A stretch of 51,216 nucleotides of DNA, taken from NCBI GenBank assembly GCA_937958045.1, contig CALFXL010000057.1:1-51216 (forward strand). The letters are read 5' to 3'. The notes beneath the pieces were generated by a model that had not been told where the DNA came from, did no database searches, and saw only the letters and a program-made list of their open reading frames with translations. The position numbers and the translations under genes are program-made. This DNA is from an uncultured Opitutaceae bacterium. GTDB lineage: Bacteria; Verrucomicrobiota; Verrucomicrobiia; Opitutales; Opitutaceae. Positions 32,500 to 44,900 of the stretch are shown here, in pieces (the stretch's first letter is position 1; every line of letters begins with the position of its first letter).

Positions 32500-33932
32500 G
32501 ACACTGCCTCCACCACGAGACCAAAATCCGTCACGCGCACCACGACCACGGGCGTGCCGGCGTTGACCATGCCGAGGTCGACGCGCGCTTCATAACGTTG
32601 TCCGTCGATCTCGACTTGTCCGCTCGGATACAAGGCAGTCACCGCGACGCCGCGTTGTCCGACAAGCGACGTCACTTGCGTCGCGAGATGCGGAGCCACG
32701 CCCGCCGATTGCGCCGGACCGCTCAACGCCTCCGCCACGGCGAAGCGTTCGAAGAACCATCCCTTGGGAATAAAACGCGCGAAAAGCAGCGCTAGCACCG
32801 CCGCGATGGCGACGCCCGCGAGCAGATTGTAGAGCGGGCCGACGAACAGATCGCCGGTGACCGAAACCGGTTCGTTCGGCCACACATCCGCCATCGCCCA
32901 CACGAGCGACCCGAGCATCAACACGACGCCTGTGAGCGCGACCACGACCACGCCGGGAAACAAAAATATCTCCAACACCACCAGCACCACGCCGAGCGCG
33001 AACAGCAGCATCGGTTCGTGACCCGACAAGCCCGCGACGTAGCTGCTGAGAAAAACGATCCCGAGCAGAATGCCGCCGGCGATGCCAAACACACCGAAGC
33101 CCGGCGTCTTCATCTCGATAAAAATCGCGAGCATGCCGAGGCCGAGCAGCACCGGTTTGATCGCGTTGAGATACTGCGCGAGTTTCTCCGACCACGTGAT
33201 CTCGAGCCGCTTCACCGAATAGGCGTCCGCACCAAACTTCACGTCGAGCAACGCATCGACATCCTTCACGATTCCCGCCGCGAGCAAGGGTTGCGGCGGC
33301 TCGCCAAACTTCTCCGCCGCCTCCGTGGCGGTAAGCGAGAGCAGCTCGTCTTTTTTCTTCAACACGCGTTCGTCGATTTTCAGTTCCGACGATTCGTCGA
33401 TCATCGCGGAGATTACTTCGCCGCGATAGCCTTTGCCTTCGGTGAGCACGCGCACACGCGCTTTCAGATAGCTCACGATTTTAGCCTTCATCGTTTTCTC
33501 GATGGCCTCACCCGTGCCACTGACCGGAGCGGCCGCGCCGATCACGCCGTTGGGCGCGAAATAAATTTCATGCGTGCCCGCCGCGATAAAGGCACCGGCG
33601 GAAATCGCGTCTTTGTTCACAAAGGTGTAAGTCTCGCCGGGAAATTTCTCCAACGCCTCCAAGATATCGAAGGTGACATCCAGCCGGCCGCCGGGCGTGT
33701 CCATATCGAGCACGACGGCGTCCATGTTTTGATCGATCGCTTCCTTTAAACCGCGGCGCAAAATGTACAGCACCGGCTTGTCGATCGGCTCGCGCACGGG
33801 GATCACCATCACGCGTTTTTCCGCGCGCACCGGAGTCGTCGCTGCCGCGGCTTGTTCAGGCGTTTCGGCCTGGGCGAAAGCCGCCGTCAGACCGCCTACC
33901 AACAGGGCAAACTTCAACAATAAGCGCAACAT
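32496..33932 (-). CDS. nfeD: NfeD-type membrane serine protease (ClpP-class domain plus NfeD)
   Basis: 478-residue membrane protein. After a signal peptide (LLLKFALLVGGLTAAFAQA) comes a ClpP/SPPA-like protease domain. It includes VLDMDTPGGRLDVTFDILEA and VNKDAISAGAFIAAGTHEIY; the serine of ISAGA is the nucleophile, with YFAPNGVIGAAAPV and a lysine-rich helix nearby. Several transmembrane helices and a C-terminal OB domain (RGVAVTALYPSGQVEIDGQR) follow. This is the long NfeD (NfeD1b) architecture, known to cleave stomatin/flotillin-like partners. The ATG at 33932 starts the signal peptide; 14 open codons precede it. First gene of the flotillin operon. Confidence 0.93.
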   Translation of the reverse strand: MLRLLLKFALLVGGLTAAFAQAETPEQAAAATTPVRAEKRVMVIPVREPIDKPVLYILRRGLKEAIDQNMDAVVLDMDTPGGRLDVTFDILEALEKFPGETYTFVNKDAISAGAFIAAGTHEIYFAPNGVIGAAAPVSGTGEAIEKTMKAKIVSYLKARVRVLTEGKGYRGEVISAMIDESSELKIDERVLKKKDELLSLTATEAAEKFGEPPQPLLAAGIVKDVDALLDVKFGADAYSVKRLEITWSEKLAQYLNAIKPVLLGLGMLAIFIEMKTPGFGVFGIAGGILLGIVFLSSYVAGLSGHEPMLLFALGVVLVVLEIFLFPGVVVVALTGVVLMLGSLVWAMADVWPNEPVSVTGDLFVGPLYNLLAGVAIAAVLALLFARFIPKGWFFERFAVAEALSGPAQSAGVAPHLATQVTSLVGQRGVAVTALYPSGQVEIDGQRYEARVDLGMVNAGTPVVVVRVTDFGLVVEAVS

Positions 33933-34077
33933 GGGGGAAGTGAGGCGCGAGATTGAGCCCGGGGGTGGGCACATGCAAGCACCGCGGGCCGCAAACGCGT
34001 TACAAGGTAGCCCTTTGTTTCAATCCGCGCTCAGAAAAATTTTGCCTGTATCTCCCGTACGCTTCACATCAACGCGC

Positions 34078-35001
34078 ATGGAAAAGATCCCTTACCTCGG
34101 GCGCGACATCATTCGCTGGCAGGCCGGCAACTCGACCTTTCTCGCCATGCCGGAACACGGTGCCCGGCTCATGCACTGGAACATCACCCTCGGCGATGGC
34201 TCCGTGCGCGAAGTGATCTATTGGCCGGAGCTGCAATCGTTCGACGACGCCATCATGGCGCGCGGCGGAAATCCGATCTTGTTTCCTTTTAACGCACGCA
34301 CCTACGACCAAGGCGACATCCACTTCTGGCGCGATCCGAAGGGCGAGCGCCGGCCGATGCCGATGCATGGTTTTGCGCGTCAGTCGAAGTTCAAACTTAC
34401 GTGGTGCGACGACCGCGGTTTCGGCGCGCAACTCATCCCCGACGACAACACCCGCGCCGCGTATCCGTACGACTACGAGTTTCTCGTCACGTATCGCTTC
34501 GAGCCGCTCGGGCTCTCCTGCGAATTCACGCTGAAAAACCTCGGCTCGGAGCCGTTGCCGTGGTGCGCAGGGCATCACTTCTATTTCGCTGTGCCGTGGA
34601 ACGAAGGTCTCACGCGCGGCGATTACGGCATCCGCATCCCCGCCGCCGCGACGCTGCGCCTCGACCAATCCAACGGCAGCATCGCGCCCGGCCCGCAGTT
34701 CAAGGCCGTCGAGGATCTCTCGAATCCCGCGCTCATCGATCTCTTCCACACGCGCCTCAAATCGAACGTCGTCACGTTTGGTCCCAAACACCAACCGGGC
34801 GAGGTCTCGATCAAGATCGGTACCGACAAAGTGCCGCCGCCCGAAACGACCGTCGTCACGTGGACGCTCAACGAGCAGGCGCCGTTCTACTGCGTGGAAC
34901 CGTGGATGGGCCCCGCCAATTCTCCGGAACACAAGATCGGGCTCCACTGGGTCGCGCCGGGCCAAACCCAGAGCTTCGTCGTTCGCATCGACGTGAAATA
35001 A
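34078..35001 (+). CDS. Aldose 1-epimerase family protein
   Basis: 307-residue galactose-mutarotase-fold protein. It begins with EKIPYLGRDIIRWQAGNSTF. The conserved catalytic-site elements are GGNPILFPFNARTY, MPMHGFARQSKFKLTW (His in HGFAR), CAGHHFYFAVPWNEG (second His) and FYCVEPWMGPANSP, which supplies the catalytic glutamate (YCVEPW). These elements place it in the aldose 1-epimerase/YeaD-like group that interconverts alpha and beta hexoses or hexose-6-phosphates. ATG 34078 is chosen; the upstream open frame overlaps the divergent nfeD start and is not conserved. A long imperfect hairpin follows the stop. Confidence 0.88.
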   Translation: MEKIPYLGRDIIRWQAGNSTFLAMPEHGARLMHWNITLGDGSVREVIYWPELQSFDDAIMARGGNPILFPFNARTYDQGDIHFWRDPKGERRPMPMHGFARQSKFKLTWCDDRGFGAQLIPDDNTRAAYPYDYEFLVTYRFEPLGLSCEFTLKNLGSEPLPWCAGHHFYFAVPWNEGLTRGDYGIRIPAAATLRLDQSNGSIAPGPQFKAVEDLSNPALIDLFHTRLKSNVVTFGPKHQPGEVSIKIGTDKVPPPETTVVTWTLNEQAPFYCVEPWMGPANSPEHKIGLHWVAPGQTQSFVVRIDVK

Positions 35002-35097
35002 GCGCACGTTTTCCGCGATTTCCCCGTCACGCACCATCCTGATGCGCCGGGAGAATCGCGGTGCAGGCTAGACGCCGCCGCGCTTCACTCCTACAGA

Positions 35098-35433
35098 TTG
35101 GCCTCCGTGTTTTTCGCTGCCGCCAACACTTCTTTCCTTTTCGCCCTCTTCGATGTCGGCGGGGGCGAGATGATGCTGATTTTCCTCGTGGCGCTGCTGC
35201 TTTTCGGCGGCCAGCGCATGCCCGAGCTCGCTCGCGGCATCGGCCGATCGCTCCGCGAATTCAAAAAAGCCACCGGCGGCGTCGAACAACAGATCCGTCA
35301 GGCGATCGACGAAGCCGTTGAGAAACCGCGCGAAGCCGTCCGCCAGACGATCACTCAGGCCCTCGAGGAAACCGACGAAAAACCGGCCGCCAAACCGCCG
35401 GTGCCGCCCACCCCGCCCGAAGCCACGCCTTGA
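35098..35433 (+). CDS. tatA: Twin-arginine translocase subunit, TatA/TatE family
   Basis: 111 residues: a short polar N terminus, one membrane helix (MMLIFLVALLLFGGQRMPEL) with the FG hinge, then the amphipathic helix ARGIGRSLREFKKATGG, the standard TatA signature. The tail is acidic then proline-rich (KPPVPPTPPEATP). It forms the protein-conducting pore of the Tat pathway. No ATG lies ahead of the motif except the internal MM pair; a TTG (35098) or GTG (35107) is therefore the likely start. tatB and tatC are not in the window, so it is an isolated tatA. It is followed by an Smr gene on the same strand, 19 bp on. Confidence 0.85.
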   Translation: MASVFFAAANTSFLFALFDVGGGEMMLIFLVALLLFGGQRMPELARGIGRSLREFKKATGGVEQQIRQAIDEAVEKPREAVRQTITQALEETDEKPAAKPPVPPTPPEATP

Positions 35434-35452
35434 GCGGACTCCGCGTCGCGTC

Positions 35453-35734
35453 ATGGACACGCCAGACGACGAACCGGTGCGCATTCCCATTAACGGCGAG
35501 CTGGATTTGCACACGTTCGCCCCAGGCGAGGCCACCGGCGCCGTCGAAGCTTATTTGGAGGCGTGCCGCGAAAAAGGGATTTTCCAAGTCCGTATCGTCC
35601 ATGGAAAAGGCACCGGCACTCTGCGTGAAACTGTTCACGCGTGGCTGCGCCGTTCCCCGATGGTCGCCGGTTTCCGCCTCGGCGACGAAACGAGCGGCAG
35701 CTGGGGCGCGACGTGGGTGACGTTGAGACGTTAA
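35453..35734 (+). CDS. Smr domain protein
   Basis: 93-residue stand-alone Smr (small MutS-related) domain. The strand opens with GELDLHTFAPGEATGAVEAY, containing the DLH motif, and the nucleic-acid-binding loop VRIVHGKGTGTLRETVHAWL with the HGxGxG motif follows. GSWGATWVTLRR closes the fold. Smr domains nick branched DNA or cleave RNA, and the stand-alone form is common in bacteria. The ATG at 35453 gives the usual short length; the frame stays open upstream but only as a shadow of tatA. Confidence 0.88.
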   Translation: MDTPDDEPVRIPINGELDLHTFAPGEATGAVEAYLEACREKGIFQVRIVHGKGTGTLRETVHAWLRRSPMVAGFRLGDETSGSWGATWVTLRR

Positions 35735-35833
35735 GCGGCGGCCATCCGGCTCTGAACCGCGTAGAATATCCGGTGGATTTGGGCGGGCTCATTCTCGCTT
35801 TTGCGCGGTCGGCCATGCATCGTGATTGGTTCA

Positions 35834-37078
35834 ATGCAGAAAGGTCAGTCCGCGGTCATCAACGAACGTCTCGCGCTGCTCACGTTGGCGGCGGTGCAGT
35901 TCACGCACATTCTCGATTTCATGATCATCCTGCCGCTCGGCTCGCAGCTGATGCGGATTTTTTCGATCACGCCTGCGCAGTTCACGCATTTGACGGCGGC
36001 CTACGGCATCTCGGCGGCGGTCACCGGTTTTCTCGCGGGTTTTGTGCTGGATCGCTTCGATCGACGCCACGCGCTCCTCGTGCTCTACAGCGGCTTTGGC
36101 TTGGCGACGCTGGCTTGCGCCCTCGCGCCGAGCTACGGCTGGCTGCTGCTCGCGCGTCTGCTCGCGGGCGGCTTTGGCGGCGTGGCAGGTTCCGTCGTGG
36201 TGGCGATGGTCGGCGACATCATCCCGGCCGGGCGTCGCGGACGCGGCATGGCATTTGTGATGACGGCGTTCCCGCTCGCGTCAGTGCTCGGCGTGCCGCT
36301 GGGCCTGTGGCTCGCGGGTTTGTTCGAATGGCATGCGCCCTTTTTCCTCTTGGTCGGCATGAGCGTGGTCGTGCTCGCGCTGGCGTGGAAAACCATCCCG
36401 CCCATCCGCTCGGTCCATGCGGCGGCGCATCCGTGGAAACAAATGCAAGCCATCCTCCAGCACCCGGTGCATCAACGCGGCTTGATGATGAGCGCCATGC
36501 TCGTGTTCGCCGGTGGCTGCATGATCCCGTTCATGGCGCCGGCGATGGTCGCCAATGTCGGCCTGAGCGAAGCGCAATTGCCCTGGATTTACTTCGCGGG
36601 CGGCCTCGCGACCTTCTTTAGCACACCCGTGATCGGTCGCCTGAGCGATCGTCACGAAAAGCTGCACGTGCTCATGACGATGAGCGCCGCCGCCGCCGCC
36701 ACGGCCTTGATGGTCGCCAATTTGCCTCCGCTGCCGCTGATCCCGGCCATGCTCGCAACGGCGCTGTTCATGGTGTCGATGTCCGGCCGTTTTTCTCCAG
36801 CCATGGCCATGTTGAGCAACGCCGTGGACGCGCGCTACCGCGGCGGTTTCATGAGCGTGAATTCCGCCGTCCAACAAGCCGCGGGCGGCCTCGCGAATCT
36901 CGTGGCCGGCCTGATCGTTTACGAAGGTGCAGGCGGACATCTTTTCCGCTACGGCTGGGTAGGCTGCCTGTCCGCGCTTTGCATGGGCGCCACCGTGCTC
37001 CTGGCAGTGCGCCTCAGACGCCTCGCCCCCTACGCTTCACGGCCTTCCGCGGTCCCGGCACCGGCGGTATCGCATTAA
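35834..37078 (+). CDS. MFS transporter
   Basis: 414-residue inner-membrane transporter of the major facilitator superfamily with 12 hydrophobic helices. The signature loop between helices 2 and 3 is GFVLDRFDRRHALL, a GxxxDRxxRR-type motif. VGDIIPAGRRGRGMAFVMTAF lies after helix 4 and ISRLSDR-like VIGRLSDRHEKLHVLMT in the second half. It is in the sugar-efflux/drug-resistance type of arrangement, but the substrate is unknown. ATG 35834 is used; earlier in-frame starts at 35801 (TTG) and 35822 (GTG) add only a few residues. Confidence 0.9.
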   Translation: MQKGQSAVINERLALLTLAAVQFTHILDFMIILPLGSQLMRIFSITPAQFTHLTAAYGISAAVTGFLAGFVLDRFDRRHALLVLYSGFGLATLACALAPSYGWLLLARLLAGGFGGVAGSVVVAMVGDIIPAGRRGRGMAFVMTAFPLASVLGVPLGLWLAGLFEWHAPFFLLVGMSVVVLALAWKTIPPIRSVHAAAHPWKQMQAILQHPVHQRGLMMSAMLVFAGGCMIPFMAPAMVANVGLSEAQLPWIYFAGGLATFFSTPVIGRLSDRHEKLHVLMTMSAAAAATALMVANLPPLPLIPAMLATALFMVSMSGRFSPAMAMLSNAVDARYRGGFMSVNSAVQQAAGGLANLVAGLIVYEGAGGHLFRYGWVGCLSALCMGATVLLAVRLRRLAPYASRPSAVPAPAVSH

Positions 37079-37169
37079 GCTGCTAATTTTCAAAAACTTG
37101 GTGCACAAAGCGCATTTTTGCCGACGAAATGCATCTACGGCAAAGCCGTGTTTGCTGAGTGAGGGAAAC

Positions 37170-37182
37170 CCCTAAATTAGGG
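37170..37182. promoter_or_regulatory. Palindromic motif upstream of the PEP-CTERM gene
   Basis: CCCTAA and TTAGGG flank a single central A, preceded by GGGAAA and followed by AGATA, about 70 bp upstream of the start codon. It is a candidate regulator site in an otherwise plain 174-bp intergenic stretch. Confidence 0.35.
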
Positions 37183-37252
37183 AGATATCCACGTTTCGTG
37201 TTGAAGGAAACACCCCAGAAACTCATCCCCAAGGTCAGTAGCCGCTAATCAT

Positions 37253-37978
37253 ATGCAAATTCCAGCTATCCTCTCTACGGTTTCCCGCTCTGCGAAACTC
37301 GTTATCCTCGGGGCGCTCGTTGTCGCCTCTGCGCAAGCTCAGATCGTCCTGAACTCCGTCGACCGCGGCCGCTATTCTTCGGCTGGTACGCACGTCCTCG
37401 AAGACTACGACAGCTACGCTGTCGGCAACATCGGTTTATTCTCGTTCCGCAACTTCGCGGTTTTCGACACGTCCTCCATCACGGATACGGTCATCTCCGC
37501 CTCGCTCCGTTATTATCTGCCCCAAGGCAGCTTCTCCAGCTGGAGCGGCTCGGAAACTTTCAGCGTTTTTGACGTCAACACGTCGATCAGCGCCCTCTCG
37601 GCTTTCCAAATCAACGCCACAAACATCTACAACGATCTCGGCTCTGGCACGCTCTTCGGCTCCGCCACCATCACGTGGGCGGATCAGGGCAGCTACGTGG
37701 AAATCGCCCTCAACAATGCCTTCCTCAGCTATCTCGAAGGCGCTCCGGATATCTTTGCGGTGGGCGGCGCGCTCACGTCGGCCGCCTTCGGTGAAACGGC
37801 CTACATCTTCTCGGGCACCGGCAATCCGGAAGACGGCCGCACGCAGCTCGTGCTCTGGACCCAGCCCAGCCAGGGCAACGTCCCCGTCCCCGAGCCCTCC
37901 ACCTACGGCCTGATCGGCGCCGGCGTGCTCCTCGCGGGCATCGCGCTCCGCCGCCGTTTCGCGGCTCGCAAGGCCTGA
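37253..37978 (+). CDS. PEP-CTERM sorting domain protein
   Basis: 241-residue exported protein. Signal peptide (AKLVILGALVVASAQA), a beta-rich body of about 180 residues with aromatic/serine-rich strands (FSFRNFAVFDTSSITDTVIS, WADQGSYVEIALNNAFLSYL), and the C-terminal tripartite tail PVPEPSTYGLIGAGVLLAGI followed by ALRRRFAARKA. That tail (VPEP motif, hydrophobic helix, arginine cluster) is the PEP-CTERM signal recognised by exosortase. No exosortase is encoded here, so it must be elsewhere. The body has no recognised enzyme motif. A strong terminator follows. Confidence 0.92.
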   Translation: MQIPAILSTVSRSAKLVILGALVVASAQAQIVLNSVDRGRYSSAGTHVLEDYDSYAVGNIGLFSFRNFAVFDTSSITDTVISASLRYYLPQGSFSSWSGSETFSVFDVNTSISALSAFQINATNIYNDLGSGTLFGSATITWADQGSYVEIALNNAFLSYLEGAPDIFAVGGALTSAAFGETAYIFSGTGNPEDGRTQLVLWTQPSQGNVPVPEPSTYGLIGAGVLLAGIALRRRFAARKA

Positions 37979-38005
37979 TTTTTTCCTGCTCTGGCTTAAC
38001 ATCCG

Positions 38006-38036
38006 AAGGCGGACCGTTGCGCGGTCCGCCTTTTTT
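38006..38036 (+). terminator. Rho-independent terminator after the PEP-CTERM gene
   Basis: AAGGCGGACCG and CGGTCCGCCTT, an 11-bp stem around a short TTGCG-type loop, with six T residues, about 28 bp after the stop codon. Confidence 0.9.
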
Positions 38037-38102
38037 GCGTCCACCGCCGACGCAATCCCTCGCTTGCTCGCACCGCCACCGGGCCTAACGTGTGCGCCCT
38101 TC

Positions 38103-40877
<2,775 letters not shown>

Positions 40878-40881
40878 GTCA

Positions 40882-40920
40882 CGGCACTCTTCCGTGGGAC
40901 GAGTGCCGCGCTGTCATTTT
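40882..40920. terminator. Bidirectional hairpin between convergent genes
   Basis: CGGCACTC (40882-40889) pairs with GAGTGCCG (40901-40908). The plus side is followed by TCATTTT. It lies between the convergent U32 and lipoprotein genes. Confidence 0.55.
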
Positions 40921-41798
40921 CTCGGATCCTTGAAGGTCGCCGGAGTGACGGTGAAATCGGCGCGATCCAACACGTGAGTACCGGCCGACACCATCACATC
41001 GCCTGCACATAGGCGTGCGACCAAGTGGTCTTCGGACTCCTGAACGACGATAAAACGCCAATCGAGATTATCTACGTTCATGTACGGTAGGATACCTCGA
41101 GCAGTGATCGTCTTGGTCCCCGTCAAACGTCCGTGTGTATCATCGCGACAAACACGTAGCGTTCGCGCCAGTGCGACCCTCATGCCTGATACAAAGCGAT
41201 CGTCGATCATCCACCCATCATCTCCTTCGATGGAATACTCGCCGGGCGCTCGTGCGAAATAACGAACAGACCAGGTTGGTTCGCCCGTCGCACCGATGAT
41301 CTCGGCGCGCAACATTGCATACAGCCGCGCCTTTCCGGATTTCAGCACCGTGAAAACAGCATACGGCGAAAGTCGGAGCTGGCCTTCATTTTCGGCTAAA
41401 GACCAGTTCACTGCATCGGCGCTGTTCAGTTCCGCCTCCAAGAGTTCTCGCGTCAGCATACCTAGGTCGGCGGTCGTACTCGCTGCAGACCCTCCATATT
41501 TTTTCTCCGCCGACGACTTATTGGACTGATCGGCGATCATCACGCCAACGAGTCCAAACATCATTCCGACGCCTAAGCCTTTTTGGTGGCCGCTAATGAT
41601 AATCTGTCGATCTGGATCATAAAAAACGCCCACGGGAAGCTCCGACATTTTGCTCATCGGCTTCGAAGTCACGCCCACCGCAGCGGGCGTGTTATGTGAG
41701 GGATATTCCGCAATGCGATGGTAACTCGCGCATCCTGACACCGACAAAACAACGGCAAACAGTGCGACGCAGCGCACGATCAGTACTGGGGTTTTCAT
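40914..41798 (-). CDS. Hypothetical lipoprotein
   Basis: 294 residues, family not recognised. The N terminus is a lipoprotein signal peptide (VRCVALFAVVLSVSGCASYH; lipobox VSGC, lipidated Cys21). The mature part has a glycine-rich hydrophobic segment (GLGVGMMFGLVGVMIADQ), charged helical stretches (LGMLTRELLEAELNSADAV) and a beta-rich C terminus (FIVVQESEDHLVARLCAGDV). The DNA is visibly less GC-rich than the surroundings (near half GC by eye over several lines) and codon choice is less biased. This suggests recent acquisition or a weakly expressed accessory gene. Start at ATG 41798; 19 open codons precede it. Confidence 0.72.
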   Translation of the reverse strand: MKTPVLIVRCVALFAVVLSVSGCASYHRIAEYPSHNTPAAVGVTSKPMSKMSELPVGVFYDPDRQIIISGHQKGLGVGMMFGLVGVMIADQSNKSSAEKKYGGSAASTTADLGMLTRELLEAELNSADAVNWSLAENEGQLRLSPYAVFTVLKSGKARLYAMLRAEIIGATGEPTWSVRYFARAPGEYSIEGDDGWMIDDRFVSGMRVALARTLRVCRDDTHGRLTGTKTITARGILPYMNVDNLDWRFIVVQESEDHLVARLCAGDVMVSAGTHVLDRADFTVTPATFKDPRK

Positions 41799-41915
41799 AG
41801 CTGGAAAGCACTTGGCGGAAACCATCCCCCGCCCGAGTGGCTCCATTTTTTTCAACGCTTATACACGTCGGTCGATCTAAATCGACCGCATCCATGTTGA
41901 TATCGCGTCAGCCAA

Positions 41916-41948
41916 CAAAAAAGGAGCCCGCATCGGGTGCGGGCTCCT
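41916..41948 (-). terminator. Rho-independent terminator of the pectin lyase gene
   Basis: 11-bp stem AGGAGCCCGCA (41922-41932) with TGCGGGCTCCT (41938-41948). Read on the minus strand it ends in TTTTTTG. It lies 32 bp downstream of the lyase stop codon. Confidence 0.9.
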
Positions 41949-41979
41949 GAGTTAAACGAAGGCGATGACGCGGATCGGC

Positions 41980-44900
41980 TTATTCGATCACCGCGGGATC
42001 TTCGAGGATGCCATCGCCGTTGATGCGCAGGCGATCGGCACTGATTTGACCACGCAGGATCGAGCCTGCGTTGATCGTCACCGTGCCATTCGGCGCCCGC
42101 ACGCGGCCGAAGAGATCGGCGCCGCCATTCAGCGTGAGTCCGCCTTGCGCGATCTCGACCACGAGTCGATCGGGAGCGCCGGCCGCGCCCACGCTGCCTC
42201 CATTGACCGTGAGGCCATTGGCGAGTCGCAACACCACCGGTCCTACGATCTGGACACTGGTGCTTCCGTTGAGCGTGAGGCTTTGCAGTTCGTAAACCGC
42301 AGGCTCGGTCGCGCCTTCAACGCCGAGGATCAAACCGCCGCTGTTCACGGTGAACGCGCCGTAAACACCCGCCGGAATCGCGCGCAGGCCGGCGCCGCTG
42401 TTGAGCGTGAGATTCCGCAAGGTCGCGAAATCACCGATGCTCTGACTCGCGTTGTTGAGCGAGACGTTGCGCGTGCCGGCCGGTTGTTGCGGTGTGGCGA
42501 CGGCGGGCAACTCGATCGCATCCACACGCTGCACGAGATGCCGTAGCATCGCGCCGCCGTTGAGCGTCACGGTGTGCGTGGTCGGCGTCGCTTCTCCGGA
42601 TTCAACGAGAACACCGGCGACAACTGCGTTGCCGTTGAGGCGCAGACGCGGCGTGCCGCGCACGAGCAGATCACCGGAGATGACGGCGCTGCCGTTGAGC
42701 GTGACGTTGATCGGCGTCAGTACTTGGGCCGAGCCGTCGATGTCACTGTTGAGTTCGAGACCGCTCTTCACGAGCGCGGTGATGTCGATCTCGAGCACGC
42801 CCGATGCGGAGCCCGCGTACCCATCGCCATCCACCGTCGCGACGACCGCATACCCGCCCGGCAACTTCGGCGGTGTAGTTTCGCCATCGTAAGTCACCGT
42901 CACAGGCACACCGCTGGGCGACGTGATCACTTCCACCGCGCGCGGCGTGCCGTCGTACGTTTGACGCAGTCCCGTGAGGCTCACCGCGACATCGACGACG
43001 ATGCTGACTTGCAGGCTCGAGCCATTGATGGAGAACATCGCGCGATGCGACGGCGGCAAGCCGGTCGCGGCGAAATCGTCCGCCGTGAACGACGTCGAAC
43101 CAAAGGTCGCCAGCGTATACGTGTTGCCCGCGGCGAGGTTCGAATCCGGCGTGAAGTTAAACACAAACGGGCCTTCGCCGTTCTTCGCGAATTCGCCGGC
43201 GATCGCGAGTTGATCGGACACGCCGTTTGCACCGAGACGCAAACGCAGCGCACCGCCATCCCACGTGAGACTCGGCAGGCTCAACATTTCTCCGGCGACG
43301 CCGCCAAACGCGAGCGAGCCGCCCGACGCGAGCACCACCGGACCGCCGATGTTGCCCGAGCCCGTGAGCGTCGCCGGACCCGCGATCGTCACCGTGCTTT
43401 CCGCCGCGAGACTGCCGTCCACGCGCAACGTTCCCGCCTGCACGATGGTCGGTCCGCTGTAGGTGTTGTTGCCGCCGAGCACGAGCGTGCCGGCACCGGT
43501 TTTGGTGAGGCCGCCGCCACCCGAGAGCTCTCCGTTCAACGTGATCTCGGTCGGCACGCCGAGCTGACTTTCCGCATCGATGTGGATGTTGCCCGAAAGC
43601 GTCATCGGCAGCGAAGACGTCCAATTTTTCTCCGCGCCGAGCGTGCCGGATTGGAGAACAACGCTCGCGACAAACGGACCTACGCCGGCCGACACGATGC
43701 CGCCGCCGCCGATGCGCAATGCGCCACCATCCACCGTGAGCGTGGCCGAGCCGGCGTTCACCGTGTTGTTGAAACCGAGCATCACTTTCTCGATGAGCGC
43801 GGTGCCGCCCGAGAAATTCGCGCGCGCGACGTTGCCCGCGCGGCGATTGATCACGAGACCTTCGGCCTCGTTCGTCACGACAAACGTGCCGCCCGTGACG
43901 CGGAGTTGTCCACCGCGTCCGGCGGAAGCCTGGTTGCCGAGTGTGACCGCACCGCCGACGGTGAGCGAGCCGCCTTCGACGGACATCGAGCCCCACGAGT
44001 TATTCGTGCCCACACCGATCGTGCCCGCGACCGTGGCTTCGCCGCCGGTGACCACCAAACCAAACGCGAACGACGGCGTGGCGTCGCTGCTGCGCGGGAT
44101 GTTGATGCTCGATGCGGAAAACACGCCGCCTTCCACGCGGATCAAATTATTGGTGCTGTTGTTGGTGTTCACCGCCGCGAGCTGTGCGACACCGCTCTTC
44201 ACGACGAGCGCGCCGCCATTGCCGTTGACGGTGGTGGCGCCGGTCGTGCTCAGCGTGCCGCCGTCGACTTCCAACCGGCCCGTGCCCGCCGCCACGCTGA
44301 TCGTCGCGGGCGTGTAGTTGCTTCCTGGATACAGGCGCAACGTGCCCGCGGTGACATTGAGCGTGCCGGCGATTTCCACCGGCTGCGTGAGTGCGAGCAC
44401 ACCCGCGCCGGCTTTCGAGAAACCGGAGTCGCCCGTGAGCACGGCATTGAGCGTGGCAGTCGCGCCGGCGCCGAGCGCATTCACCGTTACCACGGGCGCA
44501 CCGCTGACCGTATCAAACGTGAGCGTGTTGGCCGCATTGCCGTTGTTGCTGATTGTCCAGCTTGCCGCCGTCGCCGGATCGGCATCGCCAAAGACAAGTC
44601 CCGAAACCGTGTGCGGCGCGCCGAGCACGACCTGCGTGTCGGCGACGACGTCGTAATTACCAAAGGTCGGCACATCGCCCACACCTTCGGCGATCACGCC
44701 GCCGTCCCAGTTCGCCGCATTTTCCCACGCGCCACCGCTGTGATTGGTCCACGCGAGCGTGGCGCGATTGTAGGTTTCTCCCGCCGGATGCGCGACGGGG
44801 ACCACGACGCCACCCAGTCCGAAGATCGTCGCGGTCGGCGAGAGCGCGATGCCGAGTTGTCCCGTGCCGGTGACGCCGCTCACGGTCACATCATATACAT

